64,000 bases of DNA, taken from positions 1 through 64,000 of the forward strand of contig CAICTM010000056.1 in NCBI GenBank assembly GCA_903772945.1. The letters are read 5' to 3'. The notes beneath the pieces are model-generated. The model did no database searches. It saw nothing but the letters and a program-made list of their open reading frames with translations, and was not told where the DNA came from. Below, piece after piece: positions 1 to 10,684 of the stretch. A program made the translations under genes and the position numbers. The DNA comes from Seminavis robusta. Its lineage: Eukaryota > Bacillariophyta > Bacillariophyceae > Naviculales > Naviculaceae. Each line of letters begins with the position of its first letter. Position 1 is the stretch's first letter.

Positions 1-780
1 TCCCCCCACTTACATGATTATAAGTTATATGTTACAAACCATTGTGTTCACTCTTTTGTTTTACAGACTTGGAAGATATTGAGATGGAGGTATGCAGACA
101 ACCTGGACTGAACTGGTACCCGCCCCGAAAGAATCCCTGTTGCTTAGATTCACGACCATTCTTTGTCTTCTGTACGAACTTTCTACAGAAGTTCAGGCAG
201 TTCACTTTCTGGAATAAATAAATCCCATAATCCCATGACACACTCCCATTGAAGCAATAATAGAGATTTTTAAAATAAATGGCTCCGAATCAGAAGGCGA
301 TTTAATAATCGGTTCAGCTATAGTCACTGACACAAAAAGAGCCAGTGACTATAAATCCTAGCCAATACTCAGAATCTACTCAGTACTACTCTGGAGTGGT
401 AATAAGTGAAGATTTATTTAGAGCCAAGCGAAGGTACCAGTGCCCTCACGGCAACCGAGGTTCGTCAGTTCCTTTTGGATCGAGGATCGGGTGAATTCTG
501 GGCCGAACGACTGCAGACTGGAGTGGGATAGCTAATGTTTGCATGCTGAGTGATGGATTGGATGGGATTATTCCCTGGAGCTACCGGTATGCTACTGTAC
601 CAGGCTGTACAACCTGGCTAGCTCCCGTGTCGAGACGGTACTGTGAGCAAAGTTACTGGAGTTTGCTCCCGGTTGCCAACTGCTCGTTTGTCCAGCTGAA
701 CTATTGGAGCTATCGCTTGTCTCATAAATTTCCACACCTCCATCCCCAAAACCCACACTGGAGTACACAAAGCTAGTATC
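1..780. other. Intergenic left flank
   Basis: I see no convincing gene. Short open frames are present but have no recognisable motif or splice signals. The one structural item is a perfect inverted repeat at 319-329 and 343-353 (listed separately). The last part is presumably promoter and 5' UTR of the gene that starts at 781. Confidence 0.5.
319..353. repeat. 11-bp perfect inverted repeat
   Basis: TATAGTCACTG at 319-329 is mirrored exactly by CAGTGACTATA at 343-353, with a 13-nt spacer. It could form a hairpin in RNA or a small cruciform. No role is evident. Confidence 0.6.
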
Positions 781-1878
781 ATGTCTCAGACCATGAAGTT
801 CCCCGAGATTGTGCTTCCTGTCTCCTCCTCCAATTGCTCTTTGGATGTGTCTGTCTTGTCAATGGGCTCCTCTTGTGATTCCTGTTCCTCCTTCAGTTCC
901 ATGGACCCTCCTCCCAGGAGAAAGCCTTCCCAAGATAGATTAACTGCTGGTATGCAGGTGCATCGTCGCAGAAAGTCGAATGTCAAGTTTAACTTCAAAG
1001 GAACCAACAAGTCGCGATGGACCAATAATATGGAGGCCATCAGCAGCGCCGGAATGACGTCCGTACCTTTCCGCAAACCCAGCAACCCTGGTCTGGTCCA
1101 CATGCACCATGCTCCCAATCGACAAAGCGACATTGCAGCCAATCTTCCCTGCCGCAAATGCAGTGATCCTCGTCTCTACAAGTTGGTTGTGGACGCACCC
1201 GCCAGCGCACCCACACGCAAATTCAGCAATCCCACTCCTCTCTTCCATTTGGGTGGCTTGCGCAGCAGTCCCCAGCAAGGCAAGGCCGCCACGGCAGCTT
1301 TGAACCAAGCTTTCAACAACAGTGGTTCTTCCTTGTCTTCCTCAGGCTCATCCTCCGCAAACTCCAACTTTCGCTGGAAGACTGGATCTCAGTTCTGTGC
1401 GCACCCTCCTCTCCGCAGCACGAATCCACTCAGAGGCAAGGCGCAGCCTCCTTCAAGACCTAATCGCAAAGGATCTCTCATGGACTTCAACATTCTCTCC
1501 TCCTGGGATGTGTCTCCCTGCCAGTGTCCTCATGATGACATCCGCCACACGTCCATCACGGAAGGGCTCGATAACTCAGAGCATTCCACTGACAGCATGC
1601 CTCCACCTCTTCCTGCTCGCAAGGAGAGTCTCATGGACTTTGATGATGCTCTTTCCACGGCGGCCAACTCGGGCTGCGGTCATTTCCACCCAAGTCCAAG
1701 AACTCAGGTGCGAAGGTTTGTTCAACACAACCTCCAAAAATCCATGCCTTCCGTGCCGCTTCGACGTGGTAGCATCATGCCACCACCCCCAGAGTTTGCC
1801 AGGCAGGTGAGCTCCGCCTCATCGGCCCCTGTCATTCCAGCTCGACAGGAAAGCCTCATGGACTTGAATGACTTGTAG
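781..1878 (+). CDS. Ser/Pro-rich protein with an array of basophilic phosphosites
   Basis: Intronless frame of 365 residues starting at an ATG in good context, with no recognised globular domain. The visible design is a repeated site, R-[K/R/Q]-x-S, in about nine copies. The first group reads RRKPSQ, RRRKSN, FRKPSNP, CRKCSDP, TRKFSNP. The second group reads NRKGSLMDF, ARKESLMDF, LRRGSIMPP, ARQESLMDL, and the last copy closes the protein. Three copies (RKPSNP, RKCSDP, RKFSNP) fit the R-x-x-S-x-P form of 14-3-3 mode I ligands, and all fit PKA/CaMK/AGC kinase consensus. Between sites the chain is Ser/Asn/Pro-rich and probably disordered. A kinase-controlled scaffold is inferred, not shown. It could be a lineage-specific protein with no homologue outside diatoms. 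Confidence 0.75.
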   Translation: MSQTMKFPEIVLPVSSSNCSLDVSVLSMGSSCDSCSSFSSMDPPPRRKPSQDRLTAGMQVHRRRKSNVKFNFKGTNKSRWTNNMEAISSAGMTSVPFRKPSNPGLVHMHHAPNRQSDIAANLPCRKCSDPRLYKLVVDAPASAPTRKFSNPTPLFHLGGLRSSPQQGKAATAALNQAFNNSGSSLSSSGSSSANSNFRWKTGSQFCAHPPLRSTNPLRGKAQPPSRPNRKGSLMDFNILSSWDVSPCQCPHDDIRHTSITEGLDNSEHSTDSMPPPLPARKESLMDFDDALSTAANSGCGHFHPSPRTQVRRFVQHNLQKSMPSVPLRRGSIMPPPPEFARQVSSASSAPVIPARQESLMDLNDL

Positions 1879-4800
1879 TCATTGCATGGATCCATGTCAG
1901 CCATGAGAGAAGAACATTTGTACAGCTTTGAATACCTTCCTTCTCTCTCTCTTCGTTTGATAGTAGTGATACTTGTCCCATGTACAGCGGTGGAATGAAT
2001 ACCGAAAGTAGTAACAACTAAAACGAAGTATGCAACGAAACATTACACCTGTTTATATCCTAGCTAGATCTCAGTACAGGAACATCCCTGCCAAAACCAC
2101 CCCAAGGCATCCCACCACACCTCACCTTGGAGGAGGACGTATGTCATAACTGCAGGAAAAATGTTGTGAGTGGGAGGTGAGCCATGAGGGAGCGACCAAA
2201 AGATTCAATGTGGCGTAACACTTGCAAAACTTCGCAGTGACTGGGTTCTGATGAGGGGCATCTGCAAGATGTGAACAGAGTACGAGCCTTGTACAGTCCT
2301 GCCTCCTACCATTATGGATAGCTACAACTGGAAAGAAGGAATGCCAATGTAGATAATTGATTTCGCGACAAGAATGCATTGATTACCTTGCGCGTCTTGG
2401 TGTTTGCCTTTACCGGATGGGACAGTGAACCCCATAGTTGCTTCGTCCCAGCCAGCATTGGCATTTGCAGCCACATAGCATGCTGGTGCAGTAGTACCAT
2501 TCCACTTTCTTCGCATGGCAATTCGCTTCTGTCAACACAAGGTACCATCGAGGATGAAAACGCCCTCTGGAATAGTTGCTGACAAGAGTGGATTCCCCTC
2601 AAGTCTGAGTATAAAAGAGCGAGATTGATGCGAGAGCTCTGGGCACAGTTCCAGATAGCAACGTGTTTTGGCAAAATTGTGGTGAATGTAGGTCCTCGCT
2701 GATGGCGTTCATTGTTTCCTCTGGGAGGGTCATCAAGTTGCTTAGTGGCTTACCATATACTCTAGCCAGCTAGAGCCATCCAATGAAGAGTCCTTGGAGA
2801 ATACAAGCGACAACGCCTCATGAGCTGCCCTTTACCTCGGCAGGTTAACTGCCTGAGTCCTCTACCCCTTTATTGGCAAATATTCTGTTTGTGGGATCCC
2901 CCTGGTTTTTGTCTGTGGGATCCCCTCGTTTTGTGTCTGTGGGATCCCCTATTCCGGTGAAGCCAGGATAAGGATAGAGATAATGTAAGCTGGCAAAACT
3001 GGAAATTGAAGGTTCAATAAAAGTTAGGGGTAGGAATATATCAATGTAATTTAAGGTTAGTGCACTCAGGACAAAAACACAATAAGCCAGCAGGTGTTGT
3101 AAATTTAGAGTTACACAATCAAATGATAGCTGTAATTATGGGTTAGCCCGTGGCTACGCCAATGCTAGCTTAATATAAAACAGAAGGTTACAATGAGGGA
3201 ATGATAGTGGGCGGCAACACACAACGAAGTCGGGTGTTGTCGCCAGGGCTAGCTTACATAAAAAAGAAGGTATAATGAGGGAAGGCTACCTTGAAAGAAG
3301 GATGCAATCTCAAACACGATCCTCTTTCTTCTATTTGTCTTTCTGCCGAGGTATCCCAGCTCCCGCTGACTTAGTTGGCTTTCCCAGTTCGGTTGAAAAT
3401 GAGCATGAAGCCATCAGAGCTATATAACATATTGCCAGCCGTACTCTCACGGAACCGGAAGACCTCAGAAACATGATGGGAGATATTAGCCCTGATTTGC
3501 TCCTGGACGACGGAGAAAATTACCTACCCAGACACTGTGTACCCCACCACTGGACTAGTTCACTTTCGAAATCTGCAGAGCTGCCACGTGTTAAAAGCAG
3601 GTTTGTTCTTGGCTTCCCACGCAAAATCGTGGCAAAATCATCTCTGTTGCCCTGGGAAGACAACTATGATGAACTCAACCAATATAGCACCTACACACCC
3701 AAGATAACTATCTAGAGCTGTCTACATTCCTTGCTTGTTACAGCCATGTGCTGGTTGTAGTGGTTTGAGCCATGTAGCAGGCATTATCTTATGTCAAACT
3801 AAAGGCTTCATTGTCAAAGGGGGAAATGGTAAGAAATTTTCAGCCTTACTTTGCCAGCCATTCGTTGCTCCCGTGGCCACCAAGTGAACAAGCCACTACC
3901 ACCACTGCGACGGGCACGTCCAAATTATGCATTCCCTATCTCAAAGTATTGTCAGGTTGACTCTATTGGTCAAACGGCTGGGGGTATATCTGTCAGCATG
4001 AGGTGATGTCAAAAGTGAGTTTCTTCAAAATGTGAGGCAAATCATGCCATGACTGAACAGTCCAGTGGTGGGGAAAATCCAGTGGTGGGCCACACAGTAG
4101 CAAGCCAGACCCAAGCATAGGAGATGATTTGGGCATTTGTAGACAGTTCAATAAATGGGACCCTTTTCTTCGTTGCACACCTTTTGCTTTCACAGGCTCA
4201 GTTTGCTTGCTTGAAAGCAGCAGCTTTCCACCCAGGATTTCCCCATGGCTCACGTGAAATCGGTGCAAGGTAGCCAAGGGAACCACAGATTGGCGGGGTG
4301 AGAGCTGAGAATACAGTCAGTGCAGATTCGATTCGACTTGACTCAGCCAACCCGTACCGTGGCTACGGTACAAGAAGGTAGCGAGGGCCCTGTGAGCTCT
4401 CGGCAGCAAGTTTTCCTGCTGACCGCTTTCAGGAGCTTGGCCGCATACAGCAGTCTAGCAGGCACGTCGAATGATTATCGTCGTCCACAGTTACATGTAC
4501 TTTTGATAGACCTCTTTTCGCGGTTGTCTGGTTTCACCCTCGGGTTGTCTCTTGGCTTCTCCCGGCCTGAGTCGAGTCTCTTGGCTTCTCCCACTTGCCA
4601 GCCAGATAGATAGGCGGCCTTGGGCGTGCCGGTTGGCCAACAGGAAACAGACAAGCAGAGTTCAGGATGAACGACACTGCGATCCCCATTTTGTTCTCAA
4701 CTCAACGGAGAACGGGACGAAAGCTTGAGCTATGCATAGTATGATACATCTAGTAGCTAGGCTAGCAGTTGTTTGTGTGTGAAGAGAATATTCTCGTTAC

Positions 4801-4900
4801 GTTTTGCTGTTTTACTTATATTATTTAATAGTGATCCCCATCAACATATATCCGGCACTAGCCATAGGTTGTGAATTGTTTTGTGTTGTTGTTTTCATTT
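1879..4900. other. Intergenic, repeat-bearing
   Basis: About 3 kb without a supported gene. It holds three tandem copies of a unit around TGTGGGATCCCC (2890-2952). It also holds two imperfect copies of a GCTAGCTTA...AGAAGGT...AATGAGGGAA segment (about 3166-3205 and 3248-3285) and a doubled CCAGTGGTGGG (about 4070-4090). A short open frame at 3473-3715 has no motif and weak support. The right end is the 3' flank of the PCNA gene. Confidence 0.5.
2890..2952. repeat. Short tandem repeat with GTGGGATCCCC core
   Basis: Three consecutive copies of a ~25-bp unit, each containing TGTGGGATCCCC followed by a T-rich spacer (TGGTTTT or CGTTTTG). Copies differ by a few bases. The core GGGATCCC is palindromic. 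No coding sense is seen. Confidence 0.6.
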
Positions 4901-5790
<890 letters not shown>

Positions 5791-6165
5791 AGTGTTGTTG
5801 TTGCAAGGTGGTGTATTGAGAGAGTAGCGGATGGACTGTTATCTTGGTCGTCTTTGGTTGATTTATGATGGATCCAAGGACCACTTGTGAGGGTCTCGTT
5901 TCTGACAGAAGGCAATGCTGCGAAAGCCAACCTTTTTTCCCTCCGATGGCGGGAACGGCAGGCGCCAATACTGTACCTGCGCCAATTTTGAGAGGGAAGA
6001 TATTGCAATAAGGTTCGGGAAATAGGAACGATGACGTCAGATGCTTTCTGGCTTTGCTTCCCATTTGCCATGATGCCAACAATGTCATGCCAACCTGTCT
6101 GCCGATCGAAGTCAAGGCGACCACCATATTGTACCGGTACGGCATGTAGCTAGCAACACCTAATC
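5791..6165. promoter_or_regulatory. Divergent intergenic region between PCNA and the FkbM-type gene
   Basis: 375 bp separate the two start codons, so both promoters and 5' UTRs must lie here unless they reach into the genes. I could not assign a TATA box or an E2F-type site with confidence. Confidence 0.4.
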
Positions 6166-7212
6166 ATGCCCAAACAAAATCTTCGTTATCCTGCTTCTTC
6201 GAAAGAGACTGGTGCTGCAAACAGGCAAAGAAGCCTGAAGGTCCCCCTTTTTGTACTCGCTTGTCTTTTGGTTACTTTGGACATTTTCCGACAATCCCTG
6301 CGGCAAGGACACCTCCCCACGTATCATTATCCAACAGCAACGGCCACAGCTCGAACACCCCGACTGGGAGATGACTGTCTGCTCGTCTTTCTCGATGTCG
6401 GTGCCAACATTGGTATCCACAGTCGCTTTTTGTTCGAACCGCAACACTACCCAACCGCCGTGCAAGCCCACAGCGTCTTTGATCACGTGTTTGGACGGCA
6501 GCGCGACAATCGTGATATTTGTGCCTTTGCGTTCGAACCCAATCCCCGCCATCGATCGCGCCACCAACAATTGCAGCAGGCATATGAAGACAGGGGATGG
6601 AGGTATCATGTGATTGAAGCGGGCGTCAGTGATGATCAAGGCAGCAACATGACGTTCTATCACAAAACCAACGATCGCGACAAGGAAGAATGGGCATTCA
6701 GTATGGTACGAGAAAAACCAGAAGAAACACCCGAAGTGGTACCCGTGATTCATTTGACCGAATGGATTCGGCATCACATTGTCGAACGACGGTTGCCAAG
6801 TCGAATTTGTGGTCAATATAATAACCAGCAGCAATCCACCAGAGGCAGCGTCGTCATGAAACTTGATATTGAAGGCAACGAGTTTGTGGTGTTGCCCAAT
6901 CTATTCGCCAGTGGGATCTTTTGTCGACATTTGGATGTTGTGTTTGGAGAATTCCATCCGGGCACGGCCCATCTCTTTAACCGGCCTGGAAGCGACGTTG
7001 TCAACGACAATCATCAAGGGCAGATCCAAATTGGAAATGGGAGGGATGCCATGCTTTGGTTTCGGGGACTGGAAAAGATAATGCGAAGCATTCACCCAAA
7101 GGACTGCCTGGGGAGATGGCTGAATTTTGATGAGGAGAGTTATCTACACGACGGAGTGCCACTACCGGTGGGAAACATAAAGCAGGAGGAGCCAATCTGC
7201 GCGGGAGCTTGA
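6166..7212 (+). CDS. FkbM-type SAM-dependent methyltransferase-like membrane protein
   Basis: Intronless, 348 residues. A hydrophobic segment at about residues 26-44 after a basic N-terminus suggests a type II signal anchor, so the catalytic part would face the Golgi or ER lumen. Motif I is VFLDVGANIGIHS, which binds S-adenosylmethionine. Motif II is AFAFEPNP with the acidic residue that contacts the ribose. The FkbM hallmark VMKLDIEGNEF follows at about residue 230, then FGEFHPG. These match the FkbM family, which O-methylates sugars or small molecules; the substrate here is unknown. The coding region is basic and His/Gln-rich in linkers, as is common in diatom Golgi enzymes. Family assignment is firm; topology is inferred. 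Confidence 0.85.
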   Translation: MPKQNLRYPASSKETGAANRQRSLKVPLFVLACLLVTLDIFRQSLRQGHLPTYHYPTATATARTPRLGDDCLLVFLDVGANIGIHSRFLFEPQHYPTAVQAHSVFDHVFGRQRDNRDICAFAFEPNPRHRSRHQQLQQAYEDRGWRYHVIEAGVSDDQGSNMTFYHKTNDRDKEEWAFSMVREKPEETPEVVPVIHLTEWIRHHIVERRLPSRICGQYNNQQQSTRGSVVMKLDIEGNEFVVLPNLFASGIFCRHLDVVFGEFHPGTAHLFNRPGSDVVNDNHQGQIQIGNGRDAMLWFRGLEKIMRSIHPKDCLGRWLNFDEESYLHDGVPLPVGNIKQEEPICAGA

Positions 7213-7939
7213 GAGTTTTGTGGGAACAACCAACAACAAAATGGGGAAATAAACAGGGGCTCGTGCTTCCTACTAAATACATACATCCACGCATGACCAA
7301 ACCAGAGGACACGCACGACCTTTGTTGACCCGCTGAAGCGACATACGTGCAGTGACGACAAAGTAGCATATCACAATGACACAAAAATCGCTGGACCGCG
7401 GGTTGCTTGACAAAGGCAAAGATATCGCTGTTCTTGCTGGTGAAGGAGAGAAAGGGAGTGTGTGAGGGGTATCACTATGGCTTCGTATGCATGATGAGGA
7501 GTTTCTCTCCAACGGTACTGGTTCCGGTAGGTTACGCTACGGTACCGTACCTTGGTAGTACACTGTACCCTGCGCACCCCTTCTACTCTTTGAACCTCTG
7601 GCTCCTTCCAAGTCTTCATTTTGTGCCTACCGGTAAGCTAGTGTTCATGTAGTGTGTCTTCGCCTGTAGAGTGACCAGATTTCTCCAATAAAGATGATAC
7701 TAGTAGTGGGAATGCAATATCATGTGGTCGCACCGTTCGACGTGCGTTTTTGCAGCCGCGACCGAAAGGAGTTAGAGCTTCAATCGCACTTCTCATTTTT
7801 CAGCCTCATTTTTTCTATGTGGAACAGTTTTTTCTCTAGCTAAGCTACATCACTGGCTAGTAGATACAATGCAGGACTAACCACTGCATGTACCAAAACA
7901 ATTATCTCGGCGTTGGATCTTCATTATTCTTGTAAAGTA
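7213..7939. other. Intergenic
   Basis: About 730 bp with no supported gene. It contains a few CTAGCTA and GGTACCGTACC palindromic words typical of spacers in this window, and the promoter of the downstream gene. Confidence 0.5.
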
Positions 7940-8848
7940 ATGATTTGCTGCAGGAAAATGATTCCTTACCGATCTTGGACAGCACTCTTGGTGCTTTTAC
8001 TGGCGTCGTTGGTGGCAGATTGTCATGCTCGATGCGCTGCGACATCGTCCGACCCACGAGAAAGGTTCTCGGAATCCGACTTTGTGCTGCGACTCCAATA
8101 CGATCCATCATCTACGGCTACCATTCCGTGTGGCGTTCGCACCTATCAGATAACGTCACAAGGATCAGAACAATCGGTGGATACTACGGGCTTTGAGCAA
8201 TACACAATTTTGGACATCTACAAGCAGGATTGGGACAATTTCTTTGCATCGGAAGCAACACTTAATCAAGGCCAAGCCGTCATTACCCCGGACGCCGTCA
8301 ATCTGCAAGTGGGAGATGCCATTGCCCTCATTTACTTTACCGACACGGGGTATTCCAGGAATATACCACAGTACATTCGCGATGATGCCGACGGATCCTT
8401 CTTGGCCTTTTTGTCGCCCCATCGCTATTGCAACAGTCCTTCCGATGGAGCCGTCACCACTCTGCCCGAAGTCACGCCGGAAAATTTGCAGACCAATCCA
8501 TTCGTCTTGAGTCAATGCGACCAAGGCAATCAAGGGTGGTCGGCAGTGCCACAGGATGGACGCCTCTTTTTGGAATCGCAAGTGGTAGGAATAGAAACAA
8601 ATAATCAGTTTGATGTTTCTAAAAATGCCACGACGCCAACCAGCAACTCGACCGAACCCGAAGAAGTTGGAGACAACAACAACGCGACTGATACCGAAAT
8701 ACTAGATTTACAAGACGACGTGGAGGAAGACAATGATTCGGTTTTTGTGGCGGAAGCTGCCGTTTCTTCGGTTGGGAGGCGGATGGTGTCCTTTCCGGTG
8801 CTTGCCTCGATGATTTTGGGTATCATTGTAGTGGTTTCAATCTGCTAG
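7940..8848 (+). CDS. Secreted protein with C-terminal hydrophobic tail
   Basis: The frame opens at an ATG at 7940; a second in-frame ATG at 7958 would give a cleaner signal peptide (MIPYRSW, then a run of Leu/Ala/Val, then DCHARC). The product is about 296-302 residues. After the signal peptide comes a beta-rich domain with few Cys (C-AATS, PCGV, HRYC, QC). Its ESDFVLRLQ...YTILDIYKQ layout faintly recalls NTR/TIMP-like folds, but I do not claim it. Then follow an Asn/Thr-rich segment with several N-x-S/T sites, an acidic stretch (DLQDDVEEDND) and a final ~20-residue hydrophobic tail ending in Cys. The tail suits a GPI signal or a single membrane anchor. Function unknown; probably cell-surface. 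Confidence 0.7.
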   Translation: MICCRKMIPYRSWTALLVLLLASLVADCHARCAATSSDPRERFSESDFVLRLQYDPSSTATIPCGVRTYQITSQGSEQSVDTTGFEQYTILDIYKQDWDNFFASEATLNQGQAVITPDAVNLQVGDAIALIYFTDTGYSRNIPQYIRDDADGSFLAFLSPHRYCNSPSDGAVTTLPEVTPENLQTNPFVLSQCDQGNQGWSAVPQDGRLFLESQVVGIETNNQFDVSKNATTPTSNSTEPEEVGDNNNATDTEILDLQDDVEEDNDSVFVAEAAVSSVGRRMVSFPVLASMILGIIVVVSIC

Positions 8849-9725
8849 CTACGCTGGTAGATAACATGTAGTAGGTATTACGTTTGAAATGTAATTGATT
8901 GGAAGAAAGCCTTGATGGGTAAACAGAAAAACATCAGTTCTAGCTAGTAATGTTTTTTTACATCATTTGCTTCCTTCTTGCACTTCTGACGAGCACTTCA
9001 ACAGTTCCAACTCCACCAATTTGATATCCATGTTCTGCAAAAAGTCGCATGAAAGCATACTGGTGGAGATCAAATGCCAGCTCTAGCAAAGTCCGCAGGT
9101 TGCGGAGTTAGTTTGGTTCACGCAATTATTGGTCATACAGTGCCCCCTACCCGGCCTTCTAGTTTGGATGTAACGTTCAAAAACTTCTTGTTTCCTAGCT
9201 AAGGACACCTGTATCCAATGTGGTTAGGACGTTCCTTCAAGCCCTGATGACAGACTTCTTGTCCATGCAAGCAGGAGAAAGGAATGCAACAGCCAACTTC
9301 CATCATCATGAAACCTATCGATGAAGGATGATCCTGGTACCCCCCAAAAGGGATAATAACTAGTAGTTCAAGGGGTTTCAGAGGGGAGGTTGGCTAGCTA
9401 GTCTATTTGCAAACAATTTGTTGTCCTGTGTGCATGTAGAGGTGCATGTTGTACTATACATCAGCCAAACATCAAAAGCTATACTCGGGCTCTATTCTTT
9501 GACCGTAGATCAACAAGCAGCTCTGCCATTTGAATTTGAATTTCAGGTGGTACGTCAGCCCATGGATCTTAGCCTGCATCAGTGATAAAGGCAATCGAGA
9601 AGGCCACATGCAACGAGTTGCAGATTCGATTGTTCTCTGGTTTGGACGTCTCACTACTTTGTAACTCTCTTTCTTTCTCGTTTGTTTGACACTCACTCAA
9701 CCTTTCTTATACGAAGCTTATCAAG
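8849..9725. other. Intergenic
   Basis: Nothing coding is supported. The last ~100 bp (ending CTTATCAAG before the ATG) are pyrimidine-rich and look like the 5' UTR and promoter of the plastid-targeted gene. Confidence 0.5.
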
Positions 9726-10684
9726 ATGAAGTTTGTTGCTGCTACTTCGGCTCTTCTGCTGGTTTCCGGTGTCGTGGGCTTTGCTCCCATGCCAACCGTC
9801 CGGCACAACACTCAACTCGCAAGCTGGAATCAAGGCGAAGGTGGCATGGACATGTCTGGAAACGCATGGAAGCCAGACTCTGAAAAGATGGGGGTACGTG
9901 AATATAAAGTTGTGGGGATCAGCCTGGTTGGCCATTCGATGAAGTCCTCTTGCTTATGTTTGTGCGAATTCCTTGTTCTAATGTTTTCCTGTCTTTTCAC
10001 TTCCATACTTTTTGCTGCTACCGTACATGCATGCAGTCCACTGACACTGGAGATTACTTCCCAGAAGGGTACGAATCCGATGTGAGCTACCAAGACGGTA
10101 TGATGGGCTCTCAGGCAGGTGGGGGAGGAGGCCGTGATGGTCCTGCTCTTCCCGGAATGGAAAACCTTGGAGAAGATGCCGTCATGATGGGTGGGATTGA
10201 ACAAGCTTCGGACATTCCCGCTGGCATGGAATTCGTCCCATCATCGGTGCCAGACGGAGAATACACAATGCAAGTCGCAGGAAGCTCTTCCGGTGAGTTG
10301 CTGCCTAACTATCAGAAAGAAGATTGGAAAAGAAAAATCTATGCTAGTGCCAAACCCTGTCTTCGTGGAAAGTGTCATCACTCATGATTGTTTCCAATAT
10401 CTTTTCATTCATTCTAATTAAAAGGTGGCTCTTTGGATATTGAGGTGAAACCAGTTTGCATGACATTTGAAGACTTTTTCGCTGCCTTCTCGGCCGATTC
10501 TCATCCATCGCTATCGGTGTCACCTTCCACTGGCCGCATGGACCGACGAGGAGGAGAAACATCCCCATTGACAATCACCTGCGACCCCAAGGGTCAAGCT
10601 GGAACCTTTACCGGAGACTTGGTCATCAATCTGCCAGAAGATAATTCCAAGATTTGCTACAAGGTGACAGCCAACGTCTTCTAA
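9726..10684 (+). CDS. Plastid-targeted protein, three exons
   Basis: Exons 9726-9893, 10037-10292 and 10425-10684, with GTACGT...CAG and GTGAGT...AAG introns. The joins are phase 0 and phase 1 (G|GT). The product has 227 residues. The N-terminus MKFVAATSALLLVSGVVGFAPMP is a signal peptide followed by an ASAFAP-like site with Phe at +1, which in diatoms directs proteins through the ER into the complex plastid. The middle is Gly/Met-rich (GMMGSQAGGGGG). The last ~90 residues (EVKPVCMTFEDFF...SPLTITCDPKGQAGTFTGDL...) have the strand pattern of an MSP/ASH-like immunoglobulin fold (P-x-G-x-[ml]-x-[rp]-g-g then T-[fG]-x-G-x-L). That fold call is tentative. Function unknown. Confidence 0.88.

Noticed and set aside
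3473-3715. 80-codon open frame on the plus strand
   Set aside because: No motif, no signal peptide and no splice context; it lies in a repeat-bearing spacer.
7940-8848. NTR/TIMP-like domain in the tail-anchored secreted protein
   Set aside because: The strand pattern is only vaguely similar and the Cys spacing does not fit, so it is mentioned but not called.
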